Both the position numbers and the translations under genes were made by a program. The notes under the pieces were generated by a model. That model searched no databases and was not told where the DNA came from. It saw only the letters and a program-made list of their open reading frames with translations. Positions 1 to 6,234 of a DNA stretch of 8,620 bases are shown in pieces. Origin of the DNA: an uncultured Actinomycetes bacterium (GTDB taxonomy: Bacteria > Actinomycetota > Actinomycetes > Nanopelagicales > Nanopelagicaceae); NCBI GenBank assembly GCA_903892335.1, contig CAITID010000155.1, forward strand, positions 1 to 8,620. The letters are read 5' to 3'. Within the stretch, counting starts at the first letter, position 1. The number at the start of each line of letters is the position of its first letter.

Positions 1-173
1 CCGACGATGCCACTTAGTGCGTTAAACAAAGTTGTTTTACCGGCGCCATTAGGACCAATTAATCCAACTACCTCGTTGATGTGTAGATCTAAGTAAACAT
101 CAGAGAGCGCTTTTAATCCGCCAAATGAGACAGAGAGATTTTTGATCGAAAGTAGATCAGAGCTATTACCCAC
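1..173 (-). CDS. LivG-like ABC transporter ATP-binding protein, N-terminal fragment (cut by window edge)
   Basis: Only the first 57 codons are present; the gene runs off the left edge. The translation from a GTG start reads VGNSSDLLSIKNLSVSFGGL and continues to a complete Walker A motif, GPNGAGKT, at residues 40-47 with the nucleotide-binding Lys46. The FGGLKAL stretch before the second strand and GLIGPNGAGKTTLFN around Walker A are typical of the LivG/BraF ATPases of branched-chain amino acid (HAAT family) importers, which hydrolyse ATP on the inner membrane face to power uptake. Walker B, signature and H-loop lie outside the window, so the substrate is not shown; related urea or amide importers remain possible. 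The GTG overlaps the end of alr by 8 nt and has no clear Shine-Dalgarno sequence, which suggests translational coupling. GTG places the usual short lead before the first beta strand and is my preferred start; an upstream in-frame TTG cannot be excluded. Confidence 0.85.
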   Translation of the reverse strand, partial: MGNSSDLLSIKNLSVSFGGLKALSDVYLDLHINEVVGLIGPNGAGKTTLFNALSGIV

Positions 174-1289
174 GAGGGTAGATTCTAGGCACGCGTTGGC
201 CAATTCGGGTAACTATCTCATAATTAATTGTGCCGGCCGCGCTTGCCCATTCATCAACTGTGTATTCACCGAGGCTGCCATCACCAAAAATTACAACCTC
301 ATCCCCAGTTTTTGCAGTTGAACTAGCACCAAGATCTACAACAAATTGATCCATAGAAACTCGACCTAATAAGGGTGCGCGTTTACCTGCGACAAAGACG
401 CCCGCTAAATTATTTGTATTGCGCGGAATTCCATCGGCATATCCCATTGTGATGATCCCAATTTTTGTATCTTTAGCTACCGTTGCAGTTCCACCGTAAC
501 CAACTTGAGCGCCACTTTCTACATCTTTTACCAAGTGCAATTTAGCTTTTAATTTCATAGCTGGTTTTAAATTCAATTTAGCAGATCTTCCCAAGGTGTT
601 TACATCTGGAGATAGCCCATACAAACCTATACCCCAGCGCACAATATTTTTTATTGCATCATTATTTGTCAGAGCTGCTGCAGAGTTAGCGATGTGCACG
701 AATTGCGGATTTATGCCTTGGGCTATCAAAATAGCTAGCCGCTTATGAAAAGTATCTAATTGTTTTTGATTAAACTCTTGATCTGGTTCATCAGCCCTGG
801 CAAAGTGAGACCACAAACCAACAACTTCAATTCCATTATCTTTAACCGCTTTAGCAATTTCGGCAACAAACTCTGGCCAATCACTTCGCACACCACCCTA
901 GTCATACCAGTATCAACTTCTAGGTGAATACGTGGCACAATATTTGCAGCTCTGCCAGCATCAATTACCTCTTCAAGTAATTCAAGTGATGAAATTGATA
1001 GATCGATATTGTTCTTAACTGCAGTTTTTAGATCTTCACCAAGTGGTGTGAGCCAGCAGATTAACGGTGCTTTAACTCCGGCGGCGCGAAGTGCGATACC
1101 TTCTTCTAAAAGCGCTGTACCTAACCAATCGGCTCCAGCAGCAACTGCAGCTTTAGCAACTGGAACTAAGCCATGTCCGTATGCATCGGCTTTAACAACG
1201 GCTAGAACTTGAGCAGAAGTTTTCGCTTTAATTAATTTTAAGTTTTGTGCAATGGCTAAGAGATCGACTTCAGCAACGGCACGTGACAT
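166..1289 (-). pseudogene. alr: Alanine racemase, interrupted by a single-base frameshift
   Basis: Alanine racemase is a cytosolic PLP enzyme that interconverts L- and D-alanine for peptidoglycan. The frame beginning at ATG 1289 carries the N-terminal barrel with the PLP lysine in AVVKADAYGHG (Lys33) and HLEVDTGMTR, then goes out of frame. The rest continues in the -1 frame from about position 897 to the TAA at 166: VRWGIGLYG (PLP-contacting Arg), VGYGGTA (catalytic Tyr), GYADG, GRVSMDQ, TINYE and a C-terminal RVPRIY. Adding one G to the GGG at 896-898 restores MTRGGVRSDWPEF and one 374-residue protein, normal for Alr, with Tyr265 as the expected catalytic base. Both halves are otherwise uninterrupted and well conserved, so the lesion is recent or is a sequencing or assembly error. 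As written, the PLP lysine and catalytic tyrosine would be on separate polypeptides. An AGGG about 9 nt before the ATG can serve as ribosome-binding site. The PAP2 gene ends 22 nt upstream. Confidence 0.9.
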
Positions 1290-1311
1290 GAAATAACCCT
1301 ATCGCTTACTT

Positions 1312-1977
1312 TTATGAAGGTTGTCGCTCGGAAGGAATACTGCGATCTACTGCAATGATTCCAACTAATAAAGCTGCGCCAATAAAGAGTCCACCGAGTA
1401 GATCTGAGAACCAGTGGGTATTTCGGTAAAGTGAAACTAGGCAGACCGCCGCCGTAATTACTGAAACTAACCAGGTTAATCTAAAGCCTTCAAATGGTCC
1501 CTTATGTGAGTAGCGGTAAATTAAATAGGCAAAAATTCCCCAAGTAAGAATTGCATTCGCAGCATGCCCACTTGGATATGAAAGTCCACTATCTGTAAAA
1601 AATAGATCAAAACCAGAGTGCGGTTTAGTGCGTCCGAAGAGCAATTTAGATGCGCCAACAAATAAATTAAGCAATAAGAGTGAGAGTAATGAAAGATTTA
1701 CGGGGCGCCATGATTTATATCGCCGGCTAATTAGCGCAGCGGTAATTAGAAGCACAATCGCAGTAACACTTCGTAGGCCAAGATCATCAATTAAAATAAT
1801 AATTAATGGTGTTGCACTTGGTGAGACCAAGAGAATATCTCGCTCAAAGATCCACTCATCTAATCGTCGTAACCAACCATTTGCTAATACCTGTTGCGTA
1901 ATTAATCCATAGATCACTAAAAAAACCATCGCATATTTGATGGCGGCGTTCATCTGTTTCTTTCTTACCTCTGGCAT
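1312..1977 (-). CDS. PAP2-family membrane phosphatase
   Basis: This 221-residue integral membrane protein has several hydrophobic segments (about 11-33, 55-84, 95-112, 142-155, 166-183 and 194-210). It carries the PAP2 motifs in order: K111-LLFGRT-K118-P119 (motif 1, normally KX6RP), PSGH at 135-138 (motif 2) and VSLYRNTH-WFSD at 181-192 (motif 3), with His188 as likely nucleophile and Asp192 as its partner. Two usual arginines differ: motif 1 has Lys118 where Arg is expected, and motif 3 lacks the SR pair six residues before His188, having Val181-Ser182, although Arg185 is near. Family members dephosphorylate phosphatidate, phosphatidylglycerophosphate or undecaprenyl pyrophosphate. The position between glmS and alr makes undecaprenyl pyrophosphate recycling attractive, but this is inference. 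The start lies 8 nt after the glmS stop, and the GGAG overlapping the end of glmS may serve as ribosome-binding site. Met9 is an alternative start. Confidence 0.85.
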   Translation of the reverse strand: MPEVRKKQMNAAIKYAMVFLVIYGLITQQVLANGWLRRLDEWIFERDILLVSPSATPLIIILIDDLGLRSVTAIVLLITAALISRRYKSWRPVNLSLLSLLLLNLFVGASKLLFGRTKPHSGFDLFFTDSGLSYPSGHAANAILTWGIFAYLIYRYSHKGPFEGFRLTWLVSVITAAVCLVSLYRNTHWFSDLLGGLFIGAALLVGIIAVDRSIPSERQPS

Positions 1978-1985
1978 ATTACTTT

Positions 1986-3791
1986 TTACTCCACCGTTAC
2001 AGACTTAGCTAAATTTCTTGGTTGATCAACATCATTGCCCCGGGCAATTGCCATTTCATATGCAATTACTTGTAATGGAACTACAGATAACACTGGTTGC
2101 AAAAATTCATGAACTTGTGGAATGCGAATGAGATGATCTGCGCTCTTAAATTCAAACTCACTAATTGCAATAACAACTGCGCCTCGCGCTTTTACCTCTT
2201 GAATATTGCTAGCCATCTTCTCTGCCAAAATAGAGTTTTCTGGTGGCATGATTGCCACAACTGGAGTTCCGACATCAATTAACGCAATAGGTCCATGCTT
2301 TAACTCACCGCCAGCAAATCCCTCAGCATGCATATACGCCAACTCTTTTAATTTTAATGCTCCTTCAAGGGCCGTTGGGTATCCAACATGTCTGCCTAAA
2401 AATAGGATTGATTGTGAATCTTTAAGTGTCCTAGTTAATTCTCGAAGCGGTTCTACCGTCTCTAGTACCTGCTCTACCTTTGCTGGTAATTCTGATAACT
2501 CTTGAATTATCTCTTCAACCAACTCTTTCTTAACTACCTTTAACTGCTTTCCGATTTCCAAACCAATTAAATACATTGCAATAAGTTGGGTTGCGAAAGC
2601 TTTAGTTGAGGCAACGGCAATCTCTGGACCAGCGTGGGTATAAAGGACTGCATCTGATTCACGTGGAATTGTTGAACCATTTGTGTTGCAAACTGAAAAT
2701 ATGGTTGCGCCCTTATCTTTGGCATAGCGCATTGCCATCAAGGTATCCATGGTTTCACCAGATTGTGAGATTGGAATTACTAATGTTTTTTTATCAATAC
2801 TTGGCTGGCGGTACCGATACTCAGAGGCAAGCTCGACATCTACGGCAATCCCGGACCATTTTTCAATTGCATATTTACCAACTAAGCCTGCGTTATATGC
2901 CGTACCACAAGCAACGATTACAATTTTATTAAACTTCTTAAATTTTAATTTAACATCTAGGCCAGCTAGTCGACCAATTAAAGTATCGGCAATCGCCTTT
3001 GGTTGTTCATAGATCTCCTTCAACATGAAGTGTGGGTAGCCACCTCGCTCTGCAGCGCTGGCATCCCATGAGATCTCATACTGCTTTGGTGTCATAACCT
3101 TGCCAGTTAAATCAGTTACGACAACACCTTGTGGCGATATCTCAACTATTTGATCCTGACCTAATTCAAGTGCAACTTTGGTGTGTGAGATAAATGCTGA
3201 CACATCTGAAGCTAAGAAGTTCTCACCATCTCCTACGCCAACTACAAGTGGTGAGTTTCGCCTGGCACCAACAATTATCGTTGGATTATCTGAGTGCAGT
3301 GCTAATAATGTAAAAGAGCCACGTAATTGTTTGCAGATATCTCGCATCGCAGCTGCTAAGTCTCCATTGTGTGATTTACGAGCATCACTTAACAAATGCA
3401 CAACTGATTCAGTATCAGTCTCTGATTTAAATTTATGGCCACGTTTTTCAAGTTCAGTTCTTAGTTCTATATAGTTTTCAATAATTCCATTGTGGATCAA
3501 AGCTAACTTTCCTTCATTATCTAAATGTGGGTGAGCATTAGCATCCGTTGGCCCACCATGTGTTGCCCAGCGGGTGTGGCCTATTCCGCTTTTAGTTTCA
3601 GGAGTATTTTTTAGTGCCTCTTCGAGATTAATTAATTTACCGGCACGCTTTTCAATAAATAATGGTTTACCTATTTGAGTTGGTAGTGCAATACCAGCTG
3701 AGTCATAGCCGCGATACTCAAGCCGACGTAAACCGTCAATGACTGGGTTAAGAGCCGAACTCTTTCCGGTGTAGCCGACGATGCCGCACAT
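1986..3791 (-). CDS. glmS: Glutamine-fructose-6-phosphate aminotransferase (isomerizing)
   Basis: GlmS makes glucosamine-6-phosphate from fructose-6-phosphate using glutamine nitrogen, the first committed step to UDP-GlcNAc. At 601 residues it is full length. The N-terminal class II glutaminase domain (about 1-220) starts MCGIVGYTG, with Cys2 as nucleophile once Met1 is removed. RWATHG at 74-79, NG at 101-102 and TDTES around 125-129 form the glutamine site. Two SIS sugar-isomerase domains follow. The first (about 285-420) contains ACGTAYNAG, SQSGETMDT and a STKAFATQ segment. The second (about 455-590) contains LGRHVGYPTALEGALKLKEL and GGELKHGP. The C-terminal DQPRNLAKSVTVE supplies the conserved lysine (Lys596). 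The start is firm because Cys2 must follow Met1, and AAGGAG lies 8 nt upstream. The glmM stop is only 21 nt upstream, leaving no room for a glmS ribozyme. Its product is the substrate of the adjacent GlmM. Confidence 0.98.
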   Translation of the reverse strand: MCGIVGYTGKSSALNPVIDGLRRLEYRGYDSAGIALPTQIGKPLFIEKRAGKLINLEEALKNTPETKSGIGHTRWATHGGPTDANAHPHLDNEGKLALIHNGIIENYIELRTELEKRGHKFKSETDTESVVHLLSDARKSHNGDLAAAMRDICKQLRGSFTLLALHSDNPTIIVGARRNSPLVVGVGDGENFLASDVSAFISHTKVALELGQDQIVEISPQGVVVTDLTGKVMTPKQYEISWDASAAERGGYPHFMLKEIYEQPKAIADTLIGRLAGLDVKLKFKKFNKIVIVACGTAYNAGLVGKYAIEKWSGIAVDVELASEYRYRQPSIDKKTLVIPISQSGETMDTLMAMRYAKDKGATIFSVCNTNGSTIPRESDAVLYTHAGPEIAVASTKAFATQLIAMYLIGLEIGKQLKVVKKELVEEIIQELSELPAKVEQVLETVEPLRELTRTLKDSQSILFLGRHVGYPTALEGALKLKELAYMHAEGFAGGELKHGPIALIDVGTPVVAIMPPENSILAEKMASNIQEVKARGAVVIAISEFEFKSADHLIRIPQVHEFLQPVLSVVPLQVIAYEMAIARGNDVDQPRNLAKSVTVE

Positions 3792-3812
3792 TTGGAAAGC
3801 TCCTTAAAAGAA

Positions 3813-5153
3813 TTACTTAAGTTCTGATCTTACTAGTTCAGCGATTGATTCAGCGATCTTCTGCGCAGTTTGCATCTCTTTTGCTTCCACCATAACTCGA
3901 ATCAATGATTCAGTGCCAGATGCTCGAACTAAAACTCGACCATTGCTGCCTAAATTCTTCTCTTGCTCTGCGATGTAATTACTGATTTTATTTGATGCGG
4001 CTAACTTCTCTCGCTTTACACCTTTTACGTTGATTAACACCTGAGGATACTTCTGCATCTTTGATGCAAGTTCACTTAGAGATTTCTTAGATTTAGCCAA
4101 GACCTGCATAACTTGCAGCGCAGTTAATAAACCATCACCGGTATTTGAAAACTCACGCAAAATAACATGGCCAGATTGTTCACCACCTAATGAATAGTCA
4201 TTAACCAGCATATTTTCTAGAACATATCTATCACCAACTGCAGTTTTAACAACTGCAATCCCATCTGATTCCATCGCATTTACAAAACCAAGGTTGCTCA
4301 TTACGGTACCAACAACTGTTTTTTTATTAAGTTTATTTTCTGCCTTAAGCGCACTAGCTAAAATCATTAATATGTAATCACCATCGATTACATCACCTTT
4401 ATGATCAACTAATAAACAACGGTCAGCATCACCATCATGGGCTACACCTAAATCAGCCCCAGATTTCTTTACTTCACTGATTAAATTTTCAAGGTGAGTT
4501 GATCCACAATTTTCATTAATATTCCAACCAGTTGGTGTTGCTGAAATAGCCGTTACCTTTGCGCCAGCTTTTTCATATGCCATAGGTGCAACAAATGAGG
4601 CAGCGCCATTTGCACAATCAACTACTACTTTTAGCCCAGCTAAATCAGTATTAATTGTGGCTAATAGGTGAGTTAAGTACTTTTGCTTTGCTAAATCATC
4701 ATTAATTATTCGGCCAACATCATTGCCAGTTGGTCGATCCCATGGCTCACCCAAGTGAGCTTCGATTTGAGCCTCTACAGAATCAGCTAACTTATCGCCA
4801 CCTCGAGCAAAGAATTTAATTCCATTATCTGGCATTGGGTTATGGGATGCACTAATCATTACGCCAAGATCAGCGCCAGATTCTTTAACTAAATAGGAAA
4901 TCGCTGGGGTTGGTAGAACACCAACACGATAAACATCAACACCTGCACTTGTTAAACCAGCAACAACGGCGGCTTCAAGAAAATCTCCAGATGCACGGGA
5001 ATCTTGACCAACAATTGCTTTTGGTCTGTGTCCAGTAAATGCACCAATTTCACCGAGGATATGTGCGGCTGCAATTGCTAAATCAACAGCAAGTTCTGCG
5101 GTGAGATCTTTATTGGCAACACCTCGCACACCATCGGTGCCGAAGAGGGCCAT
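3813..5153 (-). CDS. glmM: Phosphoglucosamine mutase
   Basis: GlmM interconverts glucosamine-6-phosphate and glucosamine-1-phosphate, the step between GlmS and GlmU in UDP-GlcNAc synthesis. From the ATG at 5153 the protein has 446 residues, the family norm, and begins MALFGTDGVRG, the standard N-terminus. The phosphoserine loop is MISASHNPMPDNGIKFF, with catalytic Ser103. The metal loop is DGDADRC (Asp240, Asp242, Asp244). A sugar-binding GGEQSGH follows, and the phosphate-binding RASGTES lies at about 410-416. A longer reading of 474 residues is open to 5237, but its extra 28 residues overlap the end of rpsI and resemble nothing in the family, so I reject it. The 22 nt between the rpsI stop and this ATG contain no Shine-Dalgarno sequence, so initiation may depend on coupling to rpsI translation or be leaderless-like. 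Co-location with glmS joins two consecutive pathway steps. Confidence 0.97.
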   Translation of the reverse strand: MALFGTDGVRGVANKDLTAELAVDLAIAAAHILGEIGAFTGHRPKAIVGQDSRASGDFLEAAVVAGLTSAGVDVYRVGVLPTPAISYLVKESGADLGVMISASHNPMPDNGIKFFARGGDKLADSVEAQIEAHLGEPWDRPTGNDVGRIINDDLAKQKYLTHLLATINTDLAGLKVVVDCANGAASFVAPMAYEKAGAKVTAISATPTGWNINENCGSTHLENLISEVKKSGADLGVAHDGDADRCLLVDHKGDVIDGDYILMILASALKAENKLNKKTVVGTVMSNLGFVNAMESDGIAVVKTAVGDRYVLENMLVNDYSLGGEQSGHVILREFSNTGDGLLTALQVMQVLAKSKKSLSELASKMQKYPQVLINVKGVKREKLAASNKISNYIAEQEKNLGSNGRVLVRASGTESLIRVMVEAKEMQTAQKIAESIAELVRSELK

Positions 5154-5175
5154 AGATTTAAGGAGTGAAGTTAAA

Positions 5176-5652
5176 TTAACGCTTGCTGTATTGAGAACGC
5201 TTACGGGCTTTCTTAAGTCCGTACTTCTTGCGTTCAATCACACGAGCATCACGAGTTAAGAAGCCAGCCTTCTTAAGTGAAGGACGATTGGCATCAGTAT
5301 CAATCTCATTTAGTGCACGTGCAACACCAAGACGAAGTGCACCAGCTTGGCCAGATGTTCCGCCACCTTGAATACGTGCAATTACATCGTAAGTATTTTC
5401 AGCACCAATTGTGCGGAATGGTTCAGAGACTGCTTGTTGGTGAACCTTGTTTGGAAAGTAAACCTCAAGTGCTTTGCCATTTACAACCCAACGACCAGAA
5501 CCTGGAACTAAGCGAACACGTGCAACCGCCTCTTTACGACGACCAACGCCACCACCAGGTGCGGTGATTGCTTTACGGTTTGTTGCTGCAGCAGGTGTGC
5601 TGGAGCTGTAAGAGGTTAGCTCTGCTTCGTTTTCAAGATTCTCGTTCGACAT
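5176..5652 (-). CDS. rpsI: 30S ribosomal protein S9
   Basis: S9 is a small-subunit head protein whose C-terminal tail reaches the P-site tRNA. The core starts near residue 36 with VGRRKEAVARVRLVPGSG and includes QGGGTSGQAGALRLGVARAL and the basic tail KKARKRSQYSKR, ending in the conserved terminal Lys-Arg. At 158 residues it exceeds the roughly 130 of E. coli S9. The extra length is an N-terminal, Ser/Ala/Glu-rich, low-complexity stretch (about 1-34), as is common in actinobacterial S9. AGGAG sits 4 nt before the ATG, supporting this start. The gene follows rplM after 25 nt, the near-universal rplM-rpsI pair, and precedes glmM by 22 nt. Confidence 0.97.
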   Translation of the reverse strand: MSNENLENEAELTSYSSSTPAAATNRKAITAPGGGVGRRKEAVARVRLVPGSGRWVVNGKALEVYFPNKVHQQAVSEPFRTIGAENTYDVIARIQGGGTSGQAGALRLGVARALNEIDTDANRPSLKKAGFLTRDARVIERKKYGLKKARKRSQYSKR

Positions 5653-5677
5653 TTATCTCCTATATATATTTCGCGAT

Positions 5678-6130
5678 TTACTTGCTGATTTGTGAAACTT
5701 GGTTGAAAGCGAATGGTTTTGGATTTTGTGCTGCGTGTGGATGTTCAGCACCTGCATAAACCTTTAACTTAGTGATTGCAGCGCGACCAACATGGTTCTT
5801 TGGCAACATGCCACGAATCGCTTTTTCTACAGCGCGAGTTGGAAACTTCTCAAAAAGATCTGCGTAAACAGTTGAAGTCATACCACCTGGATAACCAGAG
5901 TGTTGGTGAGCAAACTTTTGTGTGCTCTTTGAGCCAGTTAGTGCAACCTTGTCAGCATTGATGATGACTACGAAGTCACCCATATCCATGTGAGGTGCAA
6001 ATGTTGTTTTATGTTTTCCGCGCAACAATGTTGCAGCGTGTGTAGCAAGGCGACCAAGTACGACATCTTGTGCATCGATGATGTGCCAATTACGAGTGAT
6101 ATCACCGGCTTTAGGTGAAAAAGTGCGCAC
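5678..6130 (-). CDS. rplM: 50S ribosomal protein L13
   Basis: L13 is an early-assembling large-subunit protein that binds 23S rRNA. The 150-residue product matches family length, with WHIIDAQDVVLGRLAT near the N-terminus, LRGKHKTTFAPHMDMGDFVV, HSGYPGG at about 77-83, and AIRGMLPKNHVGRA followed by LKVYAGAEHPH. The start is a GTG at 6130, read as Met; translation as MRTFSPKAGDITRNW matches actinobacterial L13 from its first residue, and no in-frame ATG precedes the conserved region. The ribosome-binding site is weak: only a purine-rich AAGAAAGCGAG lies upstream. A 104-nt gap with a candidate promoter and hairpins precedes it. In other bacteria L13 represses its own rplM-rpsI mRNA; whether this happens here is inferred only from the leader. 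Confidence 0.97.
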   Translation of the reverse strand: MRTFSPKAGDITRNWHIIDAQDVVLGRLATHAATLLRGKHKTTFAPHMDMGDFVVIINADKVALTGSKSTQKFAHQHSGYPGGMTSTVYADLFEKFPTRAVEKAIRGMLPKNHVGRAAITKLKVYAGAEHPHAAQNPKPFAFNQVSQISK

Positions 6131-6234
6131 GAGGGTCTCGCTTTCTTAAGTAAGGATTGTCCCGAACCGGGTCATTTCCAGAAGCCGTAGATTACCTTCG
6201 ACCACTGCATCGGGTCAAAACCGAGCCTGAAAAA
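6131..6234 (-). promoter_or_regulatory. Structured intergenic region upstream of rplM-rpsI (candidate leader)
   Basis: This is the longest non-coding stretch between two complete genes in the window. It has unusual symmetry, read in the rplM direction. CCTGA/TCAGG with a TTTT loop overlaps the truA stop (6226-6239). TCGG/CCGA forms a second small hairpin (6210-6224). GGTCGAAG (6203-6196) can pair with CTTC (6184-6181) and GACC (6173-6170) across a 7-nt bulge. CCCG/CGGG with a 3-nt loop lies at 6161-6171. The heptamer TGACCCG occurs twice (complement of 6211-6217 and 6168-6174). TTGACCCG at the first copy can also pair, with one mismatch, with CGGGACAA near 6157-6164, offering an alternative fold. 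The helices are short and unproven. The region may hold a partial terminator for truA, a promoter, an L13-responsive leader, or a mix. Confidence 0.4.
6189..6218 (-). promoter_or_regulatory. Candidate primary-sigma promoter for rplM-rpsI
   Basis: On the minus strand, TTGACC (complement of 6213-6218) is followed after 18 nt by TAATCT (complement of 6189-6194). The first hexamer matches the TTGACA -35 consensus at five of six positions. The second keeps the TAnnnT core of the -10 box. Transcription would start near 6182, giving a leader of about 50 nt that still contains the CCCG/CGGG hairpin at 6161-6171. If this promoter is used, the bulged GGTCGAAG helix would be absent from the resulting mRNA and could form only in read-through transcripts from truA. 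Confidence 0.45.

Noticed and set aside
890..905. Programmed ribosomal frameshift in alr
   Set aside because: The shift would have to occur exactly at AGG-GTG because the downstream frame has a TAG at 898-900; there is no canonical X-XXY-YYZ slippery heptamer, and I know of no programmed frameshift in alr. A deletion or base-calling error is simpler.
1009..1212. Plus-strand open frame antisense to alr, and similar plus-strand frames at 1628-1912, 2206-2505, 2606-2932, 3178-3474, 5277-5567, 7354-7566 and 7675-8007
   Set aside because: Each lies opposite a well-conserved minus-strand gene, has no recognisable domain, and is explained as a shadow of that gene's codon pattern.
3792..3812. glmS ribozyme or riboswitch upstream of glmS
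   Set aside because: Only 21 nt separate the glmM stop and the glmS start, too little for the element, and they hold only a normal ribosome-binding site.
5160..5165. AAGGAG resembling a Shine-Dalgarno sequence on the plus strand
   Set aside because: It is on the wrong strand for glmM, and the plus-strand frame after it (GTG at 5164) stops after a few codons.
5170..5180. Palindrome GTTAAATTAAC over the rpsI stop
   Set aside because: Short, AT-only apart from the ends, and with a one-base centre; easily expected by chance in AT-rich DNA and not able to form a stable hairpin.
5154..5237. N-terminal extension of glmM by 28 residues to an upstream start at 5237
   Set aside because: It overlaps the conserved C-terminal coding region of rpsI, does not resemble GlmM N-termini, and the ATG at 5153 gives the exact family start MALFGTDGVRG and normal length.
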